DNA from: Entomortierella parvispora
Lineage: Eukaryota; Mortierellomycota; Mortierellomycetes; Mortierellales; Mortierellaceae
Assembly: GCA_963573315.1 (NCBI GenBank)
Contig: OY752145.1
Coordinates: forward strand, 2,232,001-2,296,000
Reading direction: 5' to 3'
DNA: 64,000 bases
Notes under the pieces: model-generated
Told to the model about the DNA's origin: nothing
Seen by the model: only the letters and a program-made list of their open reading frames with translations
The model's database searches: none
Shown here: positions 22,701 to 32,682 of the stretch, piece by piece
Position numbering within the stretch: the first letter of the stretch is position 1
How the letters are laid out: the number at the start of each line of letters is the position of its first letter
Program-made: the position numbers and the translations under genes

Positions 22701-25700
22701 CAATCGAGCTCTGGATCATCTCAAAGATGATACCCCATCCAAACGACAGGGATTGTCCTGAAGTCTGAAGAAGTTTGTTCAGAGTTTCGAGGCCCATACG
22801 CTGAATCTCGACTAGAGCATGAGGGTGACCTTGGATGAGCTCTCTCAAATTTCTCATCACTCGCATCTGTGTTTCTTCCTGCTTCGCCATCGAATTTTGC
22901 TCAGCGTGAGCCATAGCTGCAATGATAATATCGGAGATAGCGTCGCATGCTTGCATTCGGATCCTGATGGACGGTGTCGGGTGATTGGCGGTTTCGATCA
23001 GATATCCAATGCTACCTCCCCAAACCGTAGTGCCATTTTCGGGCGTTGCAATGCGGCCGACATTTAGAAGACAAACGTATCGCAGTTTCTCAATAGCAAA
23101 CGACTTGTCCTCGGATTTCTATAATTTATAAAGGCAAATCCAAGCAATAAGAACCATGACGACATTCAGCGTGCATACGCCGAGGTAATGTCATAAATGC
23201 CACAACTTACATTGACATGTCGCAGTCCTTTAAGAAAAGGAGTGGCTGTTGTTCCTTTGCCGTCGTGCATAGGAAGACCGCTGCCAGCGGCTCCGAGTTT
23301 GCAAAGTGCTCTGGTAAAGCTCTGGAACGAGAACAAATCCAGGTGAACAGACAAATCGAACAGTTGTTTGAACGAAGCCAGCAATGCCAGCACGTCGGCT
23401 TCGTGATGGGAAGACCCTGCAGCTAACCCGGCATAGTCGATAGTATTGTTAGTTGATCGCTGAAGGTTCGATTGAGACGGCGACAGTGATTTGGGTCCTG
23501 GTTGATTTGTTCCGAAAGTTCCCGCGCTCTGCTTCTTAGAAGAGCTGGCTCTATGCAACTTTGCCGTCAAGAGATGCTCGGCTTGCTGCATAGTTTCAAG
23601 AAGAAGGTACCAACTATCGAACAGAGTTCCTCCAAGGTATTGAGCAACATTGAGAAGGATTCGTAAGCAGTACATGTTCTTGTCGGTAATGTTGGGTACA
23701 ACGACCTCCGATGTTGAGTTGGGTCCTGCAGATGATCCAGTCCTCTGATCCAGTGCAGGTAAAACAGGCAGGCAGCTCTTGCACAGTGAGGTCAAGAAAG
23801 CATCCCTAGGAATTGTAAGCTGTAAGACTCCGCAAACGCTCGTAAAATTCTGGTACGAGCGCATCACATTATGGAATAGTTCCTCGTCCAAATTCGATCC
23901 CAAAAAGAACGAAAAAGCAGCCAACAATCCAGGCCATGCAGACTCGGCCATAGTTGTCACAAGCGCAATATCATCCGCCTCTTTCGTCTTGGTCAACTCG
24001 AGAGTGTTCGTGTTTGGGAAAACAGAAGTGTTGACACGGGGACTGGAGGGATCTGGGTTGCTTCCATCCTTCTCTTCCTGCAAGAGTCGATGCTGATCGT
24101 GTAAAGCCTTCGACACGATAGGGAAGATATATGACGCCAATCCGTCTGCAATTGAATTGATACAAATCAAAGACAGGTAGTAAAGGTACGTCTCCGGAAT
24201 TTGGGGAGGGTCGGCCTTATCCAATTGATCCACGCTAATCAGGAAGAAGGAGTGCTTAGTGGTCGTTCCTGGTTGCCAAATTAAACAAAGAAATTTAGAC
24301 CTACCATTGGATTCGCATTGTAGATGTTGACACACTCAGTCCGCCTATACCACTGTCCCCAACTTCCTTCTCCTTCGTATGTGACGGTCTGGCAATCTCA
24401 GTGTTCTCCTGAGCAAATCCTCCTGCGCCAATCAGAAGAGGTCTCTCAGTCGAAAGACGCCCGATAGCAATAATCATGTCAGCAAAAATATCCGTGCTAG
24501 TTCCCTGTTGGTCATACGCTCGGTAGATGCGTCTCATTAAAGAGTTATCGCCGCAAATTCCTCTGAAAATTTCCATGGCCAAAACACGCTGCCACAAGAT
24601 ATTGCCCTCTGGCTCCAGCAATTTGATGAGCATTGAAAGGAAGATCTCGCACTCGATCGCCTAAAACAAAAAACATCCTTGGCTGTTAGAACACTCGGGT
24701 TCAATCTGAAGATCTCTCAGTCCGCTATGACAAATATTAATTCCTACCAGGATCTCGTGAAATTGTTTGATCAGGATGTAAACCACACGCATAAGGCGCA
24801 TGGTCTGGGGGAAGTCATGCTTGTCGGAAAAGTTCTTGATGATCAATGGGCAAACTCTCTCGCGAAGTAGTGCCGCAAACTCCTTGTGCTATTGAACCAA
24901 TGGTCATTATCAGTTACATAGTTCATGACTACGGCTGCAACTCTGATAGATCCCGACTCACCTGTTTGAAAAGATGAAAGTGGTTTGTAAGCACACTCTC
25001 GATAAGTTCCAGACCAAAAGTTCTGCTGATGTTGTTGAGTCTTAAGAAGCGGGCATGCTCTGAATTGGTAAGGAGACAAAGATCCTGAAACAGCAAATAG
25101 GCGTCTTTTGCACATGGTGCCAAATGATTCCCACGATCCATCTCGGAGGACAGATCTTCATCCTCGTCTTCCTTTGAATCCAGAGCGGTACTCTCTAAAA
25201 ACCCGTGCAATTTCAATTAGGATACTACAGACAGCTCTCAGGGTGTAAAATAGTGTTAATGCCTCAAACTTACCCGGCACTTGAAGCTTTTGATCCTCAT
25301 CGCCAACTTTTTCAAATATGTAGATCACCAGCTGACGCAGTGTCGCAGCCGCTGTGTTGTTTACAAAAACAACCCTGGAGTCCTGAAGGCGGAAGCAGAG
25401 GAGGAGCGCCTAAAGAGAACGATGAGAGTTGTCTGGCATATTAGTATCGGTCTGCATGTTAGACATCATGCGGAGGTACTGGTGTACTTATTCCAAGTCT
25501 AACCTCTGCTAATGATTCTCCATGAACGTCGTAGTTGGTGAGCAGAGGCAGGATCGTTTGCAGGATCTTTAATTGGATCTCGACACCATGGGACATGATG
25601 TCATTGAGTGTCTTCAGAACCACCTCGATTGCCCCCTATAATAGTAGGACGCAAAGTTAGAATATAGATCCATAACCACGTCACAGCGGAAATGTATGCC

Positions 25701-26181
25701 GCAATGTACCTCTGGCATTGCGCGGTGAGAGATGAGTTCCCGAAGGCAGCCCATGGATATAGTGACGAGCTTGACATTCTTCGTATCGCATGCGAGGAGG
25801 AAAGGCTTCAGAACGTCCTGGTTTTGACTGAGAACTAGGAAAAACACAGAGACATGACATACGAGTAAATAATCAGTCTATTGTAGCTGAGTGCCTTCCT
25901 TACAAGCGAATTCAATAAGAAGATTAGGGTAGCACATACTGCTAGCCAAATTCACGCCTTGTCCTTGTCCTGGATGACGCAGTAGCGCAATGACTCGCTC
26001 GGCAGCCTATCGTGAAAGAGAGAAGCGCGTCAGGAACGAGTAACCGACAGTTCCTTGGCACCATGTCCAAGGAGCTCTTGGGCTGGAACCCAAGACAAAC
26101 CTCTTTGATTTCCGGGTGCTTGCGGCGAGCCTCGTTCGAAAGCGCGACGAGTTCCGTTTGAAGATAGGCGGCAATGCTCAT
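19755..26181 (-). CDS. MON2: MON2 homolog, endosome-Golgi trafficking scaffold
   Basis: Fourteen exons: 26181-26101, 26006-25940, 25834-25710, 25635-25504, 25409-25274, 25194-24962, 24888-24748, 24660-24305, 24234-23211, 23118-21202, 21107-20963, 20867-20792, 20716-20007, 19912-19755. All phases agree, giving 1766 aa (human MON2 is 1717, yeast 1636). MON2 is related to the large Sec7 ARF-GEFs but lacks a Sec7 domain. It works with Dop1 and the flippase Neo1 in endosome-to-Golgi recycling. Recognisable parts are the N-terminal DCB region ([34 protein letters not shown]), the HUS-like region ([20 protein letters not shown]-type stretch [16 protein letters not shown]), [21 protein letters not shown], and long HEAT-like repeats with ARF-GEF-type C-terminal segments. 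It is divergent from the Myb gene at 26593. Confidence 0.9.
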
Positions 26182-26592
26182 GATGCGGAATGAAGAGAAG
26201 AGATGATGGAGAAATGCCGGAACTGACCCTGTTCCTGGTGTTTGGCAGCCCCGAAGAGATGGTCAATGTCTGCGCCTGCTGCGGGGAGTCGGGGGTGGTG
26301 GTGGGCACGGGAGAAAGGTGAAGGAAGGGGAGGAGGGGGATAAGAAGGAATCGAGCGATGAACAGAAGAAGCGAGTTGGGCGAAAGACATCCATGCATGC
26401 ATCAACGTGGAGGTGGAGGGACTCAACTCAAGTCACTCAAGTACCCAGCACGTGATATGGACGTGTCACGTGTGCTTGTTCTGCCCTCCCTTGTCTTCCT
26501 GATGCTGATCCGACGAGCAACCCAAGGTCGAATCCTTCATTTCCTTCATTCCTCTCCCTTCCCTTCCACAGCAGACGGCGCGCCAATAGTGC
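26182..26592. promoter_or_regulatory. Divergent promoter region, MON2 / Myb-like gene
   Basis: About 410 bp between divergent start codons. It has purine-rich runs near 26310-26340 and two CACGTG palindromes (26450-26455 and 26468-26473), the E-box-type core of basic helix-loop-helix factors. No RNA gene was seen. Confidence 0.4.
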
Positions 26593-28590
26593 ATGGCTCT
26601 CCCACGCTCGTCGACCTCTGCTCTGCATGCTCTCATGCAGCAGCGATTCGTGTCACTCTTTATTGCAAGATCTCGCACCATTCACAAGACGTTGCACCAG
26701 ACCCAACTTGATCTACTTTTTGGAGCAGGAAGGCCAGTCATAAGCAGAATCAGTCATGTCAGCTCGAGCTGTACAAGGCCATACTCCAGTCAGGCTGCTG
26801 TGGCCTTGACCGAAGAGTCCTCAGCTGTCTCTCGATCCGCATCGTCAACATCGTCTGTTTCTGTTGGAAATCCTAAAAAAGCAGCACCCAAGCGACCTCG
26901 GAAACGTGTAAAAACAGAATGGACGCCAGACGCTGATGCCCAGCTGTTGCGGCTGCGCCTGGATGAGAACAAAAAGTGGGCCGAAATAGGGCAAGCTTTA
27001 GGACGAGAGCCAGCAACATGCATGACTCGCTATGAAGCGCAACTGAACCCGGCATTGAAGACATTCTGGACACTAGAAAAAGATAAAGAGTTGGAAAAAT
27101 TGGTGGCATCTTCCATGGCCTGGCCAGACATTGCACTGTCCGTGGGCGTTCATCGGCTGGCGTGCATGGAGCGATGGCGAATTTTGGGCTTGCGAGAACT
27201 GGCCGCAGTCGACCCTACAAAGGCTGAGGAACGACGGATGAAAGAGGACGAAAAGCGTGCACAGGAGAAAGCAAAGGCGCAGGAGAGAGCACAAGAGAGG
27301 CAATTGCAACAAGCACAGCAACGCTTGGCCAATGTCCGACAACATCATCCTCCATCAGAACAGGAACATGGATCGAATATTAATCTCAAGAGTGTTGAGC
27401 AGATTGACAAAGATTTGGACAGATCGAGTTGGAATTCCTTGATGAAGGATGAAAAGCGATATACCCACTACCGGTCCTGGAAGAAGCACAACCACCTGGA
27501 TGCATTCTCGCAGCTTTATCTGATGAACCCTGGCTGGTCGGCCAAGGAAGAGACAATACTGATACAATTTGTATTGTCTCACGGTCTGAGTTCGTGGGAT
27601 GTCGTGGCCAACAATCAATTGAAGGGTCGATTTTCTGCGGCAGAGTGCCGCACTTGCTGGAGAAATTTGGATATGCCAGTTGTGGGCTCTGTTGGTTCGA
27701 CAACTTCAGCGACGACAGTAGGGACCTCCCAGGATGACCTAAATTCAGCCACTGTAACCAAGCCAGAAATATTTGTTTGGGACAAGGAGCTGTCAGTTCG
27801 CTTACAGACACTGATCCGGCAAGCTTACAAACAGAAGGCTGTTCACATGGATGAGATCAACTGGCTATGGGTGGCTCGCAAGATCCACCCTGAAGTAACA
27901 TCCCGGATGTGCAAGAACCATTGGAAATTTCTCCACGAACGCCCTTCGTCAGCTTCTGTCGTTTGGCGTCATGAGGACGTTAGACGATTGGAGGAGGGTA
28001 TTCGACTGCTTGGGTCAAAGAAGCTGACTGCTATTCGAGATCATTTCTTGCCCAACATGACCAAGGACGATATTACGCGTCATTGGTTCAAGATCTCGGA
28101 CAAGGCTACGACTATCAGCGAAGACGAATACTATCAGCTGCTCGATGTAGTCCAGGAGGTACGCGGAGTCAATCGCACAGAAACGGAGCCGACTAAAGGT
28201 AGCGACCTCATTCCAACCCGTGTGAACAATGATGCTTCGGCTCTGGAGACAGTGGATTGGGCAGAGGTGGCAAAGCGTCTCGGTGCTGGTTGGACAAAGT
28301 CACCCTGCAAACGTGTTTGGGAGAGCTCGTTCCAAAACCTAGTCAACCTAGCCCCATCGAGATCAGGTGCACCATCAGATTTGTCACAGGCGCAAGCATG
28401 GACAAGCTATGATGACAACACCTTGTTGAGAATGGTTAAATTTGTTGGACGCGATGACTGGTATTCAGTTGCTAAGGCTTTGCAATCTGGCAGATCTGCC
28501 TGGCAGTGTCGATTAAGATGGTGTCAGTTGTTAGATCCCGTGGAGTTAGAGGCACCCGACTTGACCGTTCAAGGACAGCTTTATTGCTGA
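26593..28590 (+). CDS. Multi-repeat Myb/SANT DNA-binding protein with presequence-like N-terminus
   Basis: A single exon of 665 aa. At least four Myb/SANT-like repeats can be read: TEWTPDADAQLLRLR...CMTRYEAQ (about residues 109-152), FWTLEKDKELEKLV...CMERWRIL (157-196), WSAKEETILIQFVLSHGLSSWDVVA...CRTCWRNL (310-360), and the C-terminal WTSYDDNTLLRMVKFVGRDDWYSVAKAL...CRLRWCQLL (about 598-648), with weaker ones between. A Gln/Glu-rich coiled-coil segment lies near residues 205-255. The first 65 residues are rich in Arg, Ser and His and end in TRPYSSQA, resembling a mitochondrial presequence. Similar multi-repeat Myb proteins (SNAPC4/Bas1-like in layout) are nuclear. No introns; the ATG at 26593 opens the frame. 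Confidence 0.8.
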   Translation: MALPRSSTSALHALMQQRFVSLFIARSRTIHKTLHQTQLDLLFGAGRPVISRISHVSSSCTRPYSSQAAVALTEESSAVSRSASSTSSVSVGNPKKAAPKRPRKRVKTEWTPDADAQLLRLRLDENKKWAEIGQALGREPATCMTRYEAQLNPALKTFWTLEKDKELEKLVASSMAWPDIALSVGVHRLACMERWRILGLRELAAVDPTKAEERRMKEDEKRAQEKAKAQERAQERQLQQAQQRLANVRQHHPPSEQEHGSNINLKSVEQIDKDLDRSSWNSLMKDEKRYTHYRSWKKHNHLDAFSQLYLMNPGWSAKEETILIQFVLSHGLSSWDVVANNQLKGRFSAAECRTCWRNLDMPVVGSVGSTTSATTVGTSQDDLNSATVTKPEIFVWDKELSVRLQTLIRQAYKQKAVHMDEINWLWVARKIHPEVTSRMCKNHWKFLHERPSSASVVWRHEDVRRLEEGIRLLGSKKLTAIRDHFLPNMTKDDITRHWFKISDKATTISEDEYYQLLDVVQEVRGVNRTETEPTKGSDLIPTRVNNDASALETVDWAEVAKRLGAGWTKSPCKRVWESSFQNLVNLAPSRSGAPSDLSQAQAWTSYDDNTLLRMVKFVGRDDWYSVAKALQSGRSAWQCRLRWCQLLDPVELEAPDLTVQGQLYC

Positions 28591-28853
28591 TATGGTGTGG
28601 GTCAATAAATATTTTTCCTTCAGAGATACTATGCTTCCTAATCAGATCGAATGCATCAACGTCCAGAAGCAAGTGCCGTTTGTGCGACCAGACTGCGCCT
28701 CCGTTGTACAGTACATATCTCTTACGCGTCAAAACGCGTCTTCTTTGTACGCCGACTATTACCAGACCGATCATTACCAGTCGACTCTCGTAATGTATCA
28801 TATCGACTGGTACTTCGCAAGTGCTGCCCTTCATTTGCGATTTTCCACCGAAA
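28591..28853. other. Intergenic sequence 3' of the Myb-like gene
   Basis: This carries the Myb gene 3' end (AATAAA within GTCAATAAATA at about 28602) and unremarkable sequence up to the inverted-repeat element. Confidence 0.4.
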
Positions 28854-29751
28854 GTTAGCAAAAATGTGTAACTTATCTCCGAATGCCACATATATGAACG
28901 TCACCCTAGCCCCTTAAAAATGATAACTTTTCTCCAATGTGCCGTTGTGCAAGATTGTCTCTGAGGTGTGATATGTCAAGTATCCACGTGAAAACTGGCA
29001 TGCTATACGGCATGGCCTATCCTCCGATAAACGCGATGATGACTAAGCGATTCAACAGCCTCAAGAAGAGCAGACCGAACAAATCGAGCAGGTGGAAGAG
29101 GCAGATGAAGTACAAGAAGGTGTTTCAGAAGATGAACTACCAGACCTTTCAGACATAATGAAGCCCTACAGATACAGTAAAGGCAGTGTCGCCCGGTTGA
29201 GTCCATTAAATCAGGACAGGCCACTTTTCCACAAGGTTCCTTTTGATGTTTCTTCGAATACGAAGAGAATGAGAACCCAGCAGGGAGGACTAGGGCGTCA
29301 TACCCTGTCGGACTTTCGATCCGTCGTGTCGCTAATAACAGAGGATGCCAGCGTCTGGTTTGCAGGGTGGTATTATCGCACGACAGCGGTCGAGAGTAGA
29401 TATTCACGGACAGGACACGTCTAGTTACCATTGCAGCGTGGGCTGCCTTGAAGCAACGCATCTGAATGAGCCTGAACGGGCCAAGGAGCTCTTTGACAAA
29501 TAAAAAAAACCGGTGCACCAAAAAAAACGCGACGCGACGCGAAGGTTCTTGCACAACGGTAGGCTCGTCACCATCCCCTCCGCCAGCCACAGTGAGTAAA
29601 TTTCCCAAAGAGGAAACCCTCATCTTTTGCTTCTGGAGGGGATGGCGACGAGCCTAGCATAACGGCACATTGGAGAAAAGCTATCATTTTCAAGGGGCTG
29701 GGTCGAGACTACATGTGGCATTCGGAGATAAGTTATCACATTTTTGCTAAC
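28854..29751. mobile_element. Non-autonomous element with ~96-bp terminal inverted repeats
   Basis: The left end 28854-28950 (GTTAGCAAAAATGTG...) and the right end 29657-29751 are inverted copies of each other over about 96 bp with a few mismatches and indels. They include matching blocks such as CTTATCTCCGAATGCCACAT and TTTTCTCCAATGTGCCGTT. The interior is about 700 bp without a recognisable transposase. A 22-bp inverted repeat (29561-29582 against 29635-29656) makes a hairpin beside the right end. No convincing target-site duplication was found, so the superfamily is open. Confidence 0.75.
29092..29424 (+). CDS. Open frame inside the inverted-repeat element, unknown
   Basis: The frame encodes 110 aa (MEEADEVQEGVSEDELPDLS...), with an acidic start and a mixed remainder; the start is not well fixed. 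No family was recognised. Composition is protein-like, but it may be a captured or decayed fragment. A long opposite-strand frame (29623-29003) overlaps and cannot both be real. Confidence 0.25.
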   Translation: MEEADEVQEGVSEDELPDLSDIMKPYRYSKGSVARLSPLNQDRPLFHKVPFDVSSNTKRMRTQQGGLGRHTLSDFRSVVSLITEDASVWFAGWYYRTTAVESRYSRTGHV

Positions 29752-30403
29752 CGGGGTGTGCTAACCGTTTCTTCCGCGAAGCATTTTCGTAAGTCACGTG
29801 ATCTCGGAACCTGAACAATGAGCCTCGAGCGTTTGGCACCAGCCCTTCCTCCCACCCCAAATCTTCACCCCTCCCACTCGGGGCATCACCCCCGAGATTC
29901 TTCTAGGAGGCGTGCTACTTTTGCAATTTGTGGACTGCTGGTGGAAGGCTGCGGTAGACACGATCTCAAATGCACGGTCATAGACCCACCAAAAAGTCCT
30001 CTTCCCTTACTGCTCAACATCAAGAGATTGAATAACTACAGTAGCTCCAACCGACGTAAAACATCTTTAGCCTAATTTCGTTATAGTGTCTGAGAGTATA
30101 AAACTCAGAAGTGCATGAGGGAGTGCGCCCGATGTAACATAGATTAATCCAAAAGACGGTACGTAGCCCCGCCTCCCACTTTCCCGGCACTCCCTTCCTT
30201 GGAGTATGTGTTGTATCTGTCACCAAGTCTGGAGAAATTGAGATGTGAAGTGCTCAGTGAAACAAGTATCAGAATGCAGCACCTCTATCTCAGTGCAGTT
30301 GCTTGCCACCCCAGCAGATGGTTAGCATAAATAGAGAGCAGATCAGGCCTACGCTACTCTGTTCACCTCAATTTCAGAAAATTGCTGCATACCATTGACA
30401 CAA
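29752..30403. promoter_or_regulatory. Region upstream of the small secreted protein gene
   Basis: About 650 bp. A TATA-like CATAAATA lies at 30327-30334, with a short presumed 5' leader before the splice donor at 30404. A CACGTGA word lies at 29796. Otherwise nothing was recognised. Confidence 0.35.
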
Positions 30404-30861
30404 GTAAGTGATAGAAGTCAAAGCCCTTCCATCAGGAGCCACAAATTGATATCATGTTTTTTGCACGAAGTTATATCAGGCACATCACATTTCTGACAAG
30501 TTGTGGTTATATTTCTCTTCCAATGCCCATTGTCTAGCCGCTTTCTACTGCGTGTACTTTTAGAATGGCGATTCGCTCAGCAGTTTTTTTTCTCTGTCCT
30601 GTAGCACTCTCTTCGGCAACCCCTCGTTATGTGCGCTGCAACACAAGAGACTTATTTTGTCATGGCCCTGGGAAAAACGCTGATATCACATGCTGTCCTG
30701 ACGACGCCAGTGTGATGAAGTTTTGGGAGTCACTCGCAGTTCATAATGGGGACTGGAATGAGAACAACGGCCTTGGGAAACCAACGATTTTCTATCCTAA
30801 TACCTCTATAGCTTTGGTAGAAGTACTACCTGCTGTGATTCGTGGTATGAAAATTCGTTAG
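30404..30861 (+). CDS. Small putative secreted cysteine-containing protein
   Basis: The coding part is 30565-30861 (98 aa). A 5'-leader intron is suggested at 30404-30563: donor GTAAGTGA after CACAA and acceptor TTTTAG two bases before the ATG. The N-terminus MAIRSAVFFLCPVALSSA reads as a signal peptide with cleavage before TP. The mature part has four Cys (RCNTRDLFCHGPG..., TCCPDD) and one N-glycosylation site (PNTSI). No family was recognised. It lies in the accessory region next to repeats, a common setting for lineage-specific secreted proteins, but function is unknown. Confidence 0.45.
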
Positions 30862-31734
30862 GTGACGCCTGGGTAGCTTCTGGGTGCAAAGGAATGGGCA
30901 ATCACATTTGCAAGTAGCAGAAAAACTGTAAATACAGTACAGGTCCTTCTTCCACTCAGTTGTGATTGCATGTGAGGTGGTGCTAGGTTGCCAGCTCGCG
31001 GAGGAGGCTTTTACCAGAGCCAGCTTGGCCTTGCGCGCGAAGGCGTTAGCCTGAGCTGAGCCTCCAAAGGAGGCGTGACAACTACTTGCAGTCCGACATC
31101 TTAGCGCAAAGCGTAAAGTTCATTGAACGCTGAGGTATCCCAATGCCTTGAGATCATCAGCCTGGCCACGCCTTTCTTCTGAGTCCATCTGGCCTTGCGC
31201 GTGAGAGAGCTGAGCTTTAGAAGAAGGACGCCGACAACTGTTCATGAGGTATGGCCCGATATCGAAGCGTGACGCGAAGGTTCATTACACCCTGAGGCTT
31301 CTTGAAAATCAAAAGGTTTGAAGCCATGCCTTAGTTCTCAACCACGATAGATCCTCTCATTTCGCGACATATCCTGGTAACGATCTTGCTTCCTAATCTA
31401 GTCTCGCTGGACTCAATCTCCAGCCAAGCATGCTGTCTAGACGACCATCAGCAAGGCTCAGGGACAAATTTTTCCGCAGTGAGGGTGTTATCCTGTGGCT
31501 ACGGTCAAGTGTAGACCGTTCATTCAGCCCAAAAGATATATATCACTTTCCCTCGCCTCTTCTATTAGCCCAGGGCATTTGTCACGAGCAGCCCAGCCAG
31601 TCCAAAAAAAGGGTGTTTGCTGGTCGGCAGATAGACCCTTCTTCGGCCTTTTGACGCGTCCAGCGGCACCAGCATGGCTGATCTGAAACAAAAAGATCAA
31701 AATGAACACCTCAAGATGATCTTGAGGAGGTATT
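30862..31734. other. Non-coding interval with imperfect repeats
   Basis: No gene was recognised. The stretch carries the imperfect repeat pair listed separately and several GCGCG-rich words. Confidence 0.4.
31026..31297. repeat. Imperfect direct repeat pair (~110 bp each)
   Basis: Copies at 31026-31135 and 31190-31297 share ordered blocks: TGGCCTTGCGCG, GAGCTGAGC, GACAACT, TTCATT and CTGAGG, with indels between. The first copy contains a perfect hairpin GCCTCCAAAGGAGGC at 31060-31074. This looks like an aged duplicated non-coding element. Confidence 0.45.
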
Positions 31735-31807
31735 TGGAGAACCTGGGCATCGATCCCAGTGCCTCTCGCATGCTAAGCGAGCGCTCTACCATTTGAGCTA
31801 GATCCCC
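31735..31807 (-). tRNA. tRNA-Ala (anticodon AGC)
   Basis: A 73-nt cloverleaf on the minus strand. It starts GGGGATC with the D-arm TAGCTCAAATGGTAGAGC. The anticodon loop CTTAGCA gives AGC, and the T-arm is CTGGGATCGATGCCCAG, the A54-type T-loop common in eukaryotic tRNA-Ala(AGC). It ends GTTCTCCA with an A discriminator. G3 faces U70, matching the G3:U70 identity element of alanyl-tRNA synthetase. Acceptor pair 6:67 is U-U, a mismatch. No intron. A T-run on the minus strand is not obvious directly downstream. Confidence 0.93.
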
Positions 31808-32682
31808 GACCTTTGTTGATATTTGGAAAAATTTTCTGTTTACTTTGTATCCGCAGTGGCGTAGTTGTTAAGGGGCGTCTTGAATATTTGTGACTGCTGT
31901 TTATTTTGGCCCTGGTCTGCCTCTGGGACGATATTGCCCCCTGACACTTGCCCATGTGGCGCGCTCCTCGCTGACCACATCCAAGGCCTCTGCCCTGGAG
32001 CCCAGGACGACCCTTTTTTGGCGGACCATCGACTTCTGGCCTGTATACGCGGCTAAGTTCATTTAACGACACTTGAAAAAATGGGGAAGATCCATTTTTT
32101 GTAACACTTTACTCTCCAATATTACATGGCGACGAGTCGTGGCATTTGTTGCGCGGGGATCGCTAGACCACGCGGCTGCGTCAGGTTGTAGATAGTTCAG
32201 TTTATATACTCCACTTCTTTGGCTCGGCATGGCAAATAAAATGTTGCAAAAAAAAAAAAAAAAAATTGGCCCTGGTCGACCGTTTTTTCTCGAATTCCGT
32301 GACTCTCGCGCCATGCACTGACGTTCGAGGAAAACGAAACAAAGCGAGAAAAACATCACTCTTGCGAGGGACTTTTAACAAAAAACTAAAGGGGGTTCAA
32401 TAGTTGTTCAAAATACTCTTGTCCATGGTGAATACCTCGCTTGCAGTATTGCAATGTTAGGTGCAACGACCCCGCTGCTGCGTCCAGCAGGATCAGCTTC
32501 ACAAAGCAGAAATAAATATCCATTTATTAAGAGTTGAGGAAGCTAGAGCTATGAACGGTCCTGTTGCCTATCCTTCACTTCACTATAAACTCGTCTATAG
32601 TGTGACAACTAATGAGATGGTAAGAACTGTAAGAGGCAAGTTCATACAAAGTTACATGTTACATGGACAGTTGGAAGTACAA
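31808..32682. other. Intergenic sequence, no gene recognised
   Basis: About 870 bp. It holds an A19 run (32250-32268) and the word TTGGCCCTGGTC twice (31908 and 32264). A tRNA A-box-like stretch occurs near 31857. No gene is supported. Confidence 0.4.

Noticed and set aside
24235-24270. Upstream acceptor (AACCAG) for MON2 exon 9
   Set aside because: Joins out of frame with exon 8; the GATTAG acceptor gives the conserved [10 protein letters not shown] stretch in frame.
29003-29623. 206-aa minus-strand frame inside the inverted-repeat element
   Set aside because: Begins in a hairpin, has no family motif, and conflicts with the equally plausible plus-strand frame; kept as unexplained interior.
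31850-31880. tRNA A-box-like sequence (TGGCGTAGTTGTTAAG)
   Set aside because: No matching B-box or cloverleaf within range; could be chance.
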